From assembly GCF_052056485.1 (NCBI RefSeq), contig NZ_CP183948.1:4898001-4962000 (forward strand): a stretch of DNA of 64,000 bases. Reading direction: 5' to 3'. This DNA is from Paenibacillus_AQ nitricinens (lineage in GTDB: Bacteria > Bacillota > Bacilli > Paenibacillales > Paenibacillaceae). Under the pieces are notes generated by a model that was not told where the DNA came from, searched no databases, and saw nothing but the letters and a program-made list of their open reading frames with translations. A program made the position numbers and the translations under genes. This document shows positions 51,813 through 60,404 of this stretch, one piece after another (within the stretch, counting starts at the first letter, position 1; each line of letters starts with the position of its first letter).

Positions 51813-54743
51813 TTACTTCACAAGCTCCTCTAAACTTCCGAATAATGCTTTTGACGATTTCAGCTTTGAAGCATTGCCGACCACCGTGAAATAATTTTGT
51901 TCCGTCACAGCCTTAAGTAAATCGGTGTACTGTCTGATATCTTCCGGTGTTGTCGACAAGATTTCATCCCGTTCTTGCTGCATCTCGGCCTCCATCACCT
52001 GTTCAAAATAATGTCTGTCCGCCCGCCGTCCCTGTGCACTGGGACTCAGCGGCTGATCCAGCATGGACAAGGTGCCGATAATTGCTTTGGTCATCTCGTC
52101 GGAATCTGCTTCATATCCCTCAACAAAGCGGTACGCCTGATCATAAACCTCCAGCGTCTCCTGCAAATTCGGATCACGGTAGGAAGTGAACATCATCATC
52201 CCATCTCTGCGCAGAACCAGGTTCCCGCCATACGCACCACCCTTCACACGCACGGCATTCCACAGATAGGTAAGACTCATGATTTTCTTGAGCACCTGCA
52301 TTTTCCCTGAATATGTGAATCCTAGTTTAGTAAAGTCGTATCCCTTAACCACATATTGCACCTGGCTGGAAGACATGAATCCTTCATTGTCCGCATGTCC
52401 CTGCGCCGTAATCTTAGGCCTATTTACTACTGGCCGATCCTGGATACCCAGCTTCGCTGCATTAGCGACGAATTCTTCATACAAGTCAGGTGTTCCCGTC
52501 ACGCTGATAATCAGATTGTTTTTATTGAACAAATCCCCACAAATGTCCTTCAGTATGTCTGCTACTTGAGCTCCCTGCTGATCGAATGTCTCGGCAAGCT
52601 CCCGTATAAAGCGGTAATAAGTAACGCCGCCCTGTTGTTCCTGATACGCACCCATATCCGAGAAATAGGACATCAGACGGCTAGCCGCAATCTCATTCCC
52701 TCTTTGATTCAGAATGGATTCCATCTGCGAGGCTTCCCGGCGGACAATTTCCTGTAGCTTGGTCAGATTATCGAGCGCACTTGTATAGAGTATCTCTCGC
52801 AGTAGGTCCAGTGATTCACCGATATGCCCCGCCATCACTTTCACCAGCGCAGAGAATTTAGGCTGATAACCCGCCCCCGCAGCTTTTGCAGCGCCAAACA
52901 GCTCATTTCTGAAAGTTATGCCTCCGGTTTTGATCCCGATTTCACTGGTGAGCTCTTTAATGGCGTAAGAGGCAGTCTCCATTTGGCCCAATACCTCTGC
53001 CAGTAGCACCATATAAGGAATTCGTTCAGGAGCTACAACATCCGTATTCCAATAAAGTTTGCAGTAAGCAATCTTATGGGTAGCTACCTCATGGTGGATC
53101 ACCTTAATGCCCTCATGGATTTGTTCATGGGTCGGCACCTGTGGTTCTACGCTGCGGTTAATATCCTGTAAAGACAAGCTCGGTAGCTTCTGCAAGTCTT
53201 CAGCTGCATCCGAATGACTCTGCCGCGCCAGAAGATGCTGTGTACTCAGAACAAGCTGCTCCAGCTGATCGGGTTTCAGTGACGCTTTGTATTCATTCAA
53301 TTGATGCTGAGTAGCTGCTTCCTTTTCCGCTGCGATCGTCTTGGACGGGTTCAGTACCACCACACTGCAATGATCACTGTTCAGTAAATAGTCCTCAATC
53401 AGCTTCTCAAAATAACGGTCCGCAAGCTTTTCCCGAATGGCCGTGAGCACCTCTTCATAGCGCATGTGAGTAGTCGGCTGACCGTCATAGAGCCAGGACT
53501 TCATCACTTCGATATTGTAAGTAAGACCCTTCGGATACTGGTTAAAGTCCGCTTCCCGCAGTTCAAATTCCTTACTGTTGACCGCTGCCAGCACCAGCTT
53601 CTCATCTAGTCCGTCCTCCGCCAAACGCTTTAATGTAGTCTTCACCAGCTCCACGAAGGCATCTTTGGAGGAAGCATTGGAATGCGTCAGCGTAATACCA
53701 AGCAGCGGTTGAACCATACTGTCGGAATAAAAAGCAAACGCGTCTTTGCCCAGTCCGCTTTCGAGCAAGGCTTGCTTGAGCGGAGCTGCGTTGCTGTCCA
53801 TCAGCATGCTTTTTAAAATATCAAAGGAGAGGTTCAGCTCCCGATCTGTAGACTCTCCAATCACATAATTTAGACTCAAATAAGTTTTGTCTGTGGCTGC
53901 TTCTGCTTCCAGAATCGGATAATCCGCTACCAGCTCCGTCATTCCAATGGGCTGTTGTCGGGGAATGGAAGTATCGAAGCTGTTATGTTCATAATGACTG
54001 AGATATTCCTGGTCTATAAATTGCAGCTTTTCTTCAATATTAACATCTCCGTAGAGATAAAAATAACTGTTGGACGGATGATAATAATTGCTGTGCGCTC
54101 TAAGAAACTGCTCATACGTTAGCGCAGGAATCTCCTGTGGATCTCCACCTGAGGAATGGCGGTAAATCGTGTCCGGATATAATGACTTTTTGATTCGGTC
54201 CATCAAAACCGTAGTCGGCGAGGAATATGAACCCTTCATCTCGTTATAAACCACGCCTTTATAGATTAACTCATCTTCGGGATGCTGAAGCTCGTAATGC
54301 CAGCCCTCTTGCTCAAAAATTTCTTGTTGCTTATAAATATTCGGTTGAAAAACACTATCCAGATAAACCTCCACCAAATTGGAGAAGTCCTGATCGTTCC
54401 GGCTCGCTACTGGATACATCGTCTTATCCCCAAACGTAAATGCGTTCAGGAACGTCTGCATTGAACCTTTCAGTAGTTCTACAAAAGGTTCCTTGACCGG
54501 ATATTTCTCTGAACCACATAATACGGAATGCTCCAAAATATGAAAGACCCCCGTACTATCTTCAGGCGGGGTCCTGAAGCTTACGCTAAATACCTTGTTG
54601 TCATCCTGATTCTGCACGAACAGCAGCCTGGCGCCGCTCTTCAGATGCTCCAGCGTGAATACGTTGGATTCGTTCTCCCGGATAAATTCCTCATTAACGA
54701 CCTGAAATCCATAATAAGTGTTCCCTGTGATCAAACGGCTCAT
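51813..54743 (-). CDS. M16C zinc metallopeptidase (presequence-protease-like)
   Basis: A 976-residue peptidase with the inverted zinc motif HILEH (H68, E71, H72) and the third ligand E168 in VVYNEMKGSYSS. Four homologous core domains give the length of about 970. ATG 54743 follows GAGGAGGG; the frame to 54794 is unsupported. M16C enzymes such as PreP or HypA degrade small unfolded peptides in a closed chamber. There is no signal peptide, so it is cytoplasmic. It is monocistronic and preceded by a 12-bp hairpin. Confidence 0.92.
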   Translation of the reverse strand: MSRLITGNTYYGFQVVNEEFIRENESNVFTLEHLKSGARLLFVQNQDDNKVFSVSFRTPPEDSTGVFHILEHSVLCGSEKYPVKEPFVELLKGSMQTFLNAFTFGDKTMYPVASRNDQDFSNLVEVYLDSVFQPNIYKQQEIFEQEGWHYELQHPEDELIYKGVVYNEMKGSYSSPTTVLMDRIKKSLYPDTIYRHSSGGDPQEIPALTYEQFLRAHSNYYHPSNSYFYLYGDVNIEEKLQFIDQEYLSHYEHNSFDTSIPRQQPIGMTELVADYPILEAEAATDKTYLSLNYVIGESTDRELNLSFDILKSMLMDSNAAPLKQALLESGLGKDAFAFYSDSMVQPLLGITLTHSNASSKDAFVELVKTTLKRLAEDGLDEKLVLAAVNSKEFELREADFNQYPKGLTYNIEVMKSWLYDGQPTTHMRYEEVLTAIREKLADRYFEKLIEDYLLNSDHCSVVVLNPSKTIAAEKEAATQHQLNEYKASLKPDQLEQLVLSTQHLLARQSHSDAAEDLQKLPSLSLQDINRSVEPQVPTHEQIHEGIKVIHHEVATHKIAYCKLYWNTDVVAPERIPYMVLLAEVLGQMETASYAIKELTSEIGIKTGGITFRNELFGAAKAAGAGYQPKFSALVKVMAGHIGESLDLLREILYTSALDNLTKLQEIVRREASQMESILNQRGNEIAASRLMSYFSDMGAYQEQQGGVTYYRFIRELAETFDQQGAQVADILKDICGDLFNKNNLIISVTGTPDLYEEFVANAAKLGIQDRPVVNRPKITAQGHADNEGFMSSSQVQYVVKGYDFTKLGFTYSGKMQVLKKIMSLTYLWNAVRVKGGAYGGNLVLRRDGMMMFTSYRDPNLQETLEVYDQAYRFVEGYEADSDEMTKAIIGTLSMLDQPLSPSAQGRRADRHYFEQVMEAEMQQERDEILSTTPEDIRQYTDLLKAVTEQNYFTVVGNASKLKSSKALFGSLEELVK

Positions 54744-54763
54744 AGATTTCCCTCCTCTGTTTA

Positions 54764-54799
54764 GGGATATGATAACTCTACATGAGCTTATCATATCCC
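54764..54799. promoter_or_regulatory. Perfect 12-bp inverted repeat in the M16C leader
   Basis: GGGATATGATAA (54764-54775) pairs exactly with TTATCATATCCC (54788-54799), 21 bases before the ATG. There is no T run, so an operator or a stabilising leader hairpin is more likely than a terminator. Confidence 0.4.
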
Positions 54800-54850
54800 T
54801 GGGCGATTATTCCATCAGAAGAAGATTTCCGGGATTAATTTCTGGTTCAC

Positions 54851-54899
54851 ATAAAACAAGACCACGCCAGTAATAATCCCTGACAAAGCCTTGTTTTAT
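54851..54899 (-). terminator. Weak terminator overlapping the end of the 157-aa gene
   Basis: ATAAAACAAG (54851-54860) pairs with CTTGTTTTAT (54890-54899) over a 29-base loop; the right arm overlaps the stop codon. Confidence 0.45.
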
Positions 54900-55369
54900 T
54901 TCAAGTGATCTTTTAATATTGCTCCTAGTTCAGCAGTGTATTTCGTCAACCTTAAGCTTATCTCTGTACGCATAACATCTCGGGTTAATCCAAAGCGTTC
55001 CTGATATCCCCGGCAAAAGATTTTGTAATACACCAAGAATTCCTCCTGTTCATCTGCCAGCACCCTGATATTCCGCTGTTTCAGCTCTTTTTGCAGCCGA
55101 TAAGTATCCTGCATGATCCGGCGTTGAATGGCTTGCCCAGCCATCAAATAGGCGCGTTTAAGAATGTTGCTGGAGGGCTCGATTTCTTTCAAGCTCTTGC
55201 TAACCATGGTATCTATATAGGGAAGCAAAATGAGATCTCGAACCATCGTACGCTCCTCCATAGTTATCTTTTTATCTGGGTTCACACGCTGCTGTTCCTC
55301 GTACTGCTCAACATGTTCGGTCATGATCATTTTCGTTTTCCAGCGCTCATTACCCTCAAGTTTACTCAT
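54896..55369 (-). CDS. Conserved-looking helical protein linked to a Y-family polymerase, unknown function
   Basis: A 157-residue, highly charged, mostly helical protein (EEQQRVNPDKKITMEERTMVRDLILLPY near the start, an RLQKELKQRNIRVLADEQEEF coiled stretch in the middle). No known domain is recognised. Its ATG overlaps the stop of the polymerase gene (ATGA at 55366-55369), so both are translated together. Position in a LexA-box cassette suggests a DNA damage tolerance role, perhaps as a polymerase partner. This is inference. Confidence 0.7.
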   Translation of the reverse strand: MSKLEGNERWKTKMIMTEHVEQYEEQQRVNPDKKITMEERTMVRDLILLPYIDTMVSKSLKEIEPSSNILKRAYLMAGQAIQRRIMQDTYRLQKELKQRNIRVLADEQEEFLVYYKIFCRGYQERFGLTRDVMRTEISLRLTKYTAELGAILKDHLK

Positions 55370-56628
55370 TTATAGTGACCTCCAATCTGTTCAGCTCTTT
55401 CTAGGGCAACACCGGATTCCAGCATAGATGAAGCTCTGATTAGAGCTTTACTGCCATAACGGGCTTTTATTTGATCGATTGCACGTTCTTTGTTGTAAGC
55501 CCGAACCCTGTCATCAAAGAGTGTAAGTTGGATGACGCTATCATCTGATAGGTTAGACAAGGAAATCGCTAATCGACCTACGGGAAGGCCAGACCAGTTG
55601 TCTGCAAATAATTTTTGCGCAGCAGCAGCTACTTCGTGTGTTAGTGATGTCGGTTCGGGCAATGTCATCTGACGCTCGTAAGCGTTTGAATGCTCTCCGT
55701 CCGTCTCTAAAACTGAAATAGAAACTACCGATCCCATATAACCATACCGCCGGGCTCGCTGGCATACTTCAATGACGAGTTCAAGCAGCACAACCTCAAT
55801 ATCTGTATGCCGGGTGTATAAATTCCAGCGAAGAGCCTTGCCGTGTCCCACAGATTTGATCTGATGGCGCATTCCTGTGACCACTGGACTAGGATCCAGC
55901 CCGCGCGCAGTTTGCCAATAATATTCCGCTTGAATATCACTTTGCTTACCCATGGTGGTTCGCATTCGTTGCTTAAACTCTGACAGTTCCATTCGCGCAA
56001 TGTCTCCAATTGTGGATATACCCATACGCCAAAAATTCTTGGTCATTCTAGCCGCTACCATAAACATATCCTGCACCGGAAGTTTCCAAAGGGTCGTCTC
56101 TAATTGGTCAAAAGAAAGTTCATATATCCCATCCTTCATCTTCTTGGCGTAGTTATCTGTCGCCATCTTTGCCATAACCTTAGTAGATCCAATACCTACC
56201 CGTGTCCAGACTCCCGTCGAAAGTAATACATGGTGCTGAATTTTATGAATCATGTCCTGCAGCGATCCTCCGAAATACGCAAGAGATCCTGTGACATCCA
56301 GAAACTGCTCATCGATACTGTAGGGTTCTACCAGATCGGTATATGTTCGGTAAATCTCTGATATCAAGAGTGATACTTTAATGTAAGTCCCCATGCGGGG
56401 CCTTATTACGATTAGCTCCGGGCATTTTGCTAAAGCTTCACCTACACGCGAGGCCGTTGTTACCCCCTTCGCTTTTGCAAGCGGGCAGGCTGCCAGCACA
56501 ATCCCGTTCATTCTTGTTGGATCCCCTACTGCAACAGGTTTATCTCGATATTCAGGGTGGGCAGCTTTCTCCACAGAGGCGTAAAACGCCTGGCAATCAG
56601 ACAGTAGAATGACGCGATTCTTAGGCAT
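55366..56628 (-). CDS. Y-family DNA polymerase (DinB/UvrX type)
   Basis: A 420-residue translesion polymerase. The first metal-binding Asp is in LLSDCQAFYASVE and the catalytic Asp-Glu pair in YSIDEQFLD, where the usual A or C is replaced by Gln. GIGSTKVMAKMATDNYAKK is the conserved thumb-near motif (core GSTKVMAKMA). Helix-hairpin-helix residues follow at FWRMGISTIGDIA and the C-terminal little-finger domain completes the family length. It overlaps both neighbours by a few bases. It resembles the UvrX/YqjW branch of Bacillus, which is SOS-inducible. Confidence 0.9.
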   Translation of the reverse strand: MPKNRVILLSDCQAFYASVEKAAHPEYRDKPVAVGDPTRMNGIVLAACPLAKAKGVTTASRVGEALAKCPELIVIRPRMGTYIKVSLLISEIYRTYTDLVEPYSIDEQFLDVTGSLAYFGGSLQDMIHKIQHHVLLSTGVWTRVGIGSTKVMAKMATDNYAKKMKDGIYELSFDQLETTLWKLPVQDMFMVAARMTKNFWRMGISTIGDIARMELSEFKQRMRTTMGKQSDIQAEYYWQTARGLDPSPVVTGMRHQIKSVGHGKALRWNLYTRHTDIEVVLLELVIEVCQRARRYGYMGSVVSISVLETDGEHSNAYERQMTLPEPTSLTHEVAAAAQKLFADNWSGLPVGRLAISLSNLSDDSVIQLTLFDDRVRAYNKERAIDQIKARYGSKALIRASSMLESGVALERAEQIGGHYK

Positions 56629-56818
56629 GATGTTGTTCCTGCGCGGGTTGCCATGAAAGAATATTTGCTGCCAAGAACATGCGGGGCGTCCCTGTAGTCA
56701 GACAGCTTGCTCGTATGCGGCCGTCACGGATACTGTGTATTTCAATTTTTCGCTGGCTGATATTTCTCGCTTTATCCAGATATATAATTTCAATTATTTG
56801 GCCGATGCTGATTTGCAT
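56621..56818 (-). CDS. 65-residue WYL-like protein heading the SOS cassette
   Basis: A 65-residue protein from ATG 56818 behind GGAGG; the frame to 56914 is upstream extension. The pattern IIEIIYLDKARNISQRKIEI, with GRIRASCLTTGTPRMFLAANIL (named here by its cores IYLDKARNISQRK and MFLAANILSW), resembles the small beta-barrel of a WYL domain without an HTH. It overlaps the polymerase start by 8 bp, so the three genes form one transcript. Bacillus relatives of this locus carry a YolD protein in the same place. Function is unknown. Confidence 0.65.
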   Translation of the reverse strand: MQISIGQIIEIIYLDKARNISQRKIEIHSIRDGRIRASCLTTGTPRMFLAANILSWQPAQEQHHA

Positions 56819-56839
56819 GCGATCGCCTCCATAAAAATA

Positions 56840-56884
56840 AGAACACTTGTTTGTATTATATGCGTAATCGGGAATTTTAAGCAA
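56840..56884 (-). promoter_or_regulatory. Promoter with a candidate LexA (SOS) box
   Basis: On the minus strand TTGCTT (plus 56879-56884) and TATAAT (plus 56855-56860) are spaced 18 bp. Just downstream is CAAACAAGTGTTCT (plus 56840-56853), matching the Gram-positive LexA box CGAACnnnnGTTCG at 8 of 10 fixed bases. The placement over the start site fits repression. Confidence 0.65.
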
Positions 56885-57008
56885 CAAAAAAGGTGAGGTA
56901 ATTTCCCCCACCACACCAGCTCTTATTTTTTAGAGCTGAGGCTTGCGTATTCAACAGAGATTGAACAGAGAACGAAAAAAGCTTACACTTTGATAGAGTA
57001 AACAACAG

Positions 57009-57025
57009 TAGTAAATTATTGATCT
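57009..57025 (+). promoter_or_regulatory. 17-bp motif copy 1, upstream of the AraC gene
   Basis: TAGTAAATTATTGATCT lies about 40 bp before the AraC start. It differs at one base from the copy at 60262-60278 before the alpha-galactosidase gene, suggesting a shared binding site for this AraC protein. Confidence 0.5.
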
Positions 57026-57061
57026 GTTCTCAAAAGCTTTTTTTAGAAAGGAAAGTTGCTA

Positions 57062-57940
57062 ATGTACCGTTCCTCCTACACCTTTCGCTCGGAAGAAGAA
57101 GCTTCCATGCTTCTGTTTGATTCTATCGGCTGGGAACTACTCGATTCACCTGCCTATTCATTCAACGGCCAGAACCGGACGGAGAGAAGTTGTGTTATTT
57201 TTCAGTACACATTATCGGGAGAAGGTAGAATTGAAATAGATGGGGTTGTTCATCGGTTAACGAAGGGCAAAGCTTTTTTAGTGACTGTCCCCAGCATACA
57301 CAGGTACTATTATCCGGAAGAAGGCACCGAGCCTTGGGAAGTTTTATGGCTCAATCTACGGGGGCCTTTAGCGATTTCACTTTGGAACCAGCTCGCTGCT
57401 CATTGCGGTCCCATTGTAGAACTCCCTCAGGAATCGGTTTCAATAGATTTATTGTGGAATACATTCAAGGACATTCAGGTTCATGAAGAAAGAGATTTGC
57501 ATCTTTTAACGGGAAAAGTCTTTCAGTGGATCTTGTCCATGGAGAAATACCTCAGGAAACCAAATTTGTTAACTACCTATATAAAAAATGACAAGCTTCA
57601 CGCCGCAATTCAATTCATGAAGGATAATTTGCATAATAATAATCTAAGCTTAGACGATGTTGCCGCTCATATTGGCGTTTCCAAGCATCATCTTTGCAGA
57701 CTGTTTCAAAAAAACATCAATCTTTCACCCTTTGAGTATTTAAAAAGACGGCGGATTGAGTTAGCAGCTTCTAAACTTAAAACAACAGATTTGAGTATCA
57801 ACCAGATTGCGACGGAAACCGGATTTGATAATGCCAGCTATTTCGGAAAGGTTTTCCGGTCCTATTTTGGGGTCAACCCTTCGACTTACCGCGAACAGGA
57901 TCTAGCGTTCCTCACCAAACATGTATTTTTCGAAAATTAA
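57062..57940 (+). CDS. AraC-family regulator, probably of the alpha-galactosidase gene
   Basis: A 292-residue one-component regulator from ATG 57062, set by AAAGGA 9 bases upstream (the TTG at 57056 is too close). Residues about 20-140 form the cupin sugar-binding domain (QYTLSGEGRIEIDG). Residues about 190-290 form the double helix-turn-helix (LSLDDVAAHIGVSKHHLCRLFQK start, FGVNPSTYREQ end). It converges with the GH36 gene, and the two share a 17-bp upstream motif, so it is the likely local activator. Confidence 0.92.
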   Translation: MYRSSYTFRSEEEASMLLFDSIGWELLDSPAYSFNGQNRTERSCVIFQYTLSGEGRIEIDGVVHRLTKGKAFLVTVPSIHRYYYPEEGTEPWEVLWLNLRGPLAISLWNQLAAHCGPIVELPQESVSIDLLWNTFKDIQVHEERDLHLLTGKVFQWILSMEKYLRKPNLLTTYIKNDKLHAAIQFMKDNLHNNNLSLDDVAAHIGVSKHHLCRLFQKNINLSPFEYLKRRRIELAASKLKTTDLSINQIATETGFDNASYFGKVFRSYFGVNPSTYREQDLAFLTKHVFFEN

Positions 57941-57951
57941 TTCATATAAAA

Positions 57952-57981
57952 AGGAGCAAACCCGTGGCTTGCTCCTCTTTT
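57952..57981. terminator. Bidirectional terminator
   Basis: AGGAGCAA (57952-57959) pairs with TTGCTCCT (57969-57976), flanked by A4 and T5, between the convergent AraC and GH36 genes. Confidence 0.85.
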
Positions 57982-57983
57982 TA

Positions 57984-60167
57984 TTAAACCTCTTTGAGTA
58001 CAAATAGCAAACTTTTGAAATCGCCCTCAAGCTGTGGAAGAGTGAGTCCGAAGTGCATCAGCTCATCCCCTCTATACACTTCACCATTAAGCTCAAGTTT
58101 GTAATTCTTAGCGGGGTCGAGTCCTTTCAACCGCAATCTGCGGAGAGGAGCATTAGGCTCAGCCAGAACTCTGAAATATGTGGCAAAAGCTTCTTTTTTA
58201 TCCTCCGAAACAAACATCCACGCCGTCTGATTGCCTTCAAATGGGCTAAGCAGTCGATAGAAATCTCCGAATTGAATCAGCATTCTCAGTTCTTTGTACT
58301 CAGAAACCTGCTTACGGATATCTTCGCGTTCAGCTTCAGTGAGCTTGGTCATATCTAGTTCGTAGCCGAAGTTACCAGACATCGCAACATGACCTCGTGT
58401 TTCCAATGGGGTGATACGGTGCACCTGATGGTTAGGAACAGCCGATACGTGAGCACACATAGAGCTTGCAGGGTACACCATGCTTGTTCCATATTGGATC
58501 TTCAATCTTTCAATCGCATCCGAGTCATCACTGGTCCAGGTCTGTGGCATATAGTACAGCATTCCTGGATCATATCGTCCGCCACCGCCAGAGCAGCTTT
58601 CGAACAGAATATGAGGGAAACGGGTGACGATACGTTCCAGCACATCATAAAGTCCAAGAATATAACGGTGAGCTGTTTCGCGTTGACGTTCTGCAGGAAG
58701 AAGAGCAGATCCAATCTCCGTCATATTCCGGTTCATATCCCATTTCACATAAGTAATCGGAGCCGATGACAGCACAGAGCTAACCGAATCCACAATATAA
58801 TCACATACATCCTTACGGGATAAATCCAGTACAAGCTGCTGGCGGGCTAACGTTCTTGTGTGACCTGGTACATGAAGACACCAGTCCGGATGCTCACGAT
58901 AAAGATCGCTTTCTGGCGATACCATTTCCGGTTCGAACCATAATCCGAATTCCATGCCCATTGCCGTAATGTCTTCCCCGAGTTTTCCGAGACCTTCCGG
59001 AAGCTTGTTGCGATCCTCTACCCAATCTCCGAGGGAGCTATCATCATTGTCTCGCTTCCCAAACCACCCGTCATCTAAGACAAACAGTTCAAGGCCAAGG
59101 TCTTTGCCTGCTTGAGCAATTTCTTTGATTTTATCTGCGTTGAAATTAAAATAGGTCGCTTCCCAGTTGTTGATGAGAATAGGGCGCTTCCGATCACGGA
59201 ATTCACCTCTGCATAACCGGGTCCGATACAGACGGTGGTATGTTCTTGATAATCCACCAAGTCCTTGACTGGATCTTACCAGCACTGCCTCAGGAGTCTG
59301 GAAAGATTCTCCCGGTTCAAGCAACCATTGAAAATTAAACGGTTGAATGCCGATGCCCACTCTGGAAATCCCGTATGGATCCACTTCCGCTTGCGCAAGA
59401 AAGCTTCCACTGTACACAAGGCTGAACCCGTATACTTCACCATGATCCTCTGTTGCATCTTTTGCAAGCAAGGCCATAAACGGATTCTGCGTGGAACTAC
59501 TGGCACCGCGTTTACTGTCAATTCGGTGGATACCAGGTACAAGTGGTCTTTTATAGATATGGCGTTCTCTCGTCCAAGTCCCAGATAATTGCAACATGTC
59601 ATATTCCGAATCATGGAAATCAACATTTGCGCTTAATACACGTTTCAGTACTACATTATCCTTACCCTGATTCTCAATTCGCACGGAACGTGTGATTACA
59701 TCCTGATCATTAAATACAGTGTAGCTTAATACAGCAATCAATCCCGTTTTGTCATCCTGAAGATACAGTTCCAGTGTCTCTGCTTCTGCTTCGCTTTCAA
59801 CATAGGTGGATGGCAAACCCTTTAATGCAGGTTTTCCTTTATTAATCTTATGGCTCTTATACAGGAAATTTGTAACGCTCGTACCATCTACTAAATGAAC
59901 CTCAAGCGCGGGTTCACGGAAATCGCCGTTTCCATAAGACGGAAATTCACTTGGAAGGGTGTCGAGGGAGATTTTTTTATCCTCCATCGTGTAGGTCGGG
60001 CTAAAGGAGCAACGTTCCACCAAATTCAGCGCTTGCACTATTCCCTCTAATTTAGGACCCCAATAAACATGCGCTGGAAGCTCACCTCTGACGAGTTCAA
60101 TAATGTAGCTGGATTGCTCAGACTGTAAATGAAATACCTTGCGGCTGTCATCATAATAAATACTCAT
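57984..60167 (-). CDS. Alpha-galactosidase, GH36
   Basis: A 727-residue enzyme of the tetrameric bacterial GH36 group. The nucleophile is D477 (YVKWDMNRN) and the acid/base is D547 (TWTSDDSD). The ESCSGGGGRYDPG loop and the FVLDDGWFG motif complete the galactose site. The length equals that of Geobacillus AgaN. There is no signal peptide. It removes alpha-1,6 galactose from raffinose-type sugars or galactomannan oligosaccharides, fitting the beta-mannosidase gene next door. AGGAGG lies before the ATG at 60167. Confidence 0.95.
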   Translation of the reverse strand: MSIYYDDSRKVFHLQSEQSSYIIELVRGELPAHVYWGPKLEGIVQALNLVERCSFSPTYTMEDKKISLDTLPSEFPSYGNGDFREPALEVHLVDGTSVTNFLYKSHKINKGKPALKGLPSTYVESEAEAETLELYLQDDKTGLIAVLSYTVFNDQDVITRSVRIENQGKDNVVLKRVLSANVDFHDSEYDMLQLSGTWTRERHIYKRPLVPGIHRIDSKRGASSSTQNPFMALLAKDATEDHGEVYGFSLVYSGSFLAQAEVDPYGISRVGIGIQPFNFQWLLEPGESFQTPEAVLVRSSQGLGGLSRTYHRLYRTRLCRGEFRDRKRPILINNWEATYFNFNADKIKEIAQAGKDLGLELFVLDDGWFGKRDNDDSSLGDWVEDRNKLPEGLGKLGEDITAMGMEFGLWFEPEMVSPESDLYREHPDWCLHVPGHTRTLARQQLVLDLSRKDVCDYIVDSVSSVLSSAPITYVKWDMNRNMTEIGSALLPAERQRETAHRYILGLYDVLERIVTRFPHILFESCSGGGGRYDPGMLYYMPQTWTSDDSDAIERLKIQYGTSMVYPASSMCAHVSAVPNHQVHRITPLETRGHVAMSGNFGYELDMTKLTEAEREDIRKQVSEYKELRMLIQFGDFYRLLSPFEGNQTAWMFVSEDKKEAFATYFRVLAEPNAPLRRLRLKGLDPAKNYKLELNGEVYRGDELMHFGLTLPQLEGDFKSLLFVLKEV

Positions 60168-60261
60168 AATATCCTCCTACTCTTCTTTTCAGATCTTGCT
60201 GTTTGAAGTCTATTTTAAAGATAATTGGAAGGGGATACAATCTGAATATCTATACCTTCAT

Positions 60262-60278
60262 TAGTAAAATATTGATCT
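60262..60278 (+). promoter_or_regulatory. 17-bp motif copy 2, upstream of the alpha-galactosidase gene
   Basis: TAGTAAAATATTGATCT, about 95 bp before the GH36 start, matches 16 of 17 bases of the site before the AraC gene at 57062. Confidence 0.5.
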
Positions 60279-60357
60279 ATAAAAAATTCAATTTCATGTT
60301 ATTAAGCTTTGCAAAACAATAAATGATTATTAGCGGCTATAGTAAAAAAAATACATA

Positions 60358-60383
60358 AAAAAAGAGGCCCAAGTTAAGGGCCT
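60358..60383 (-). terminator. Terminator of the second GH2 gene
   Basis: AGGCCC (60365-60370) and GGGCCT (60378-60383) form a hairpin followed by T7 on the minus strand. Confidence 0.85.
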
Positions 60384-60404
60384 ACTTCCTGTGAATCCTC
60401 CTAT

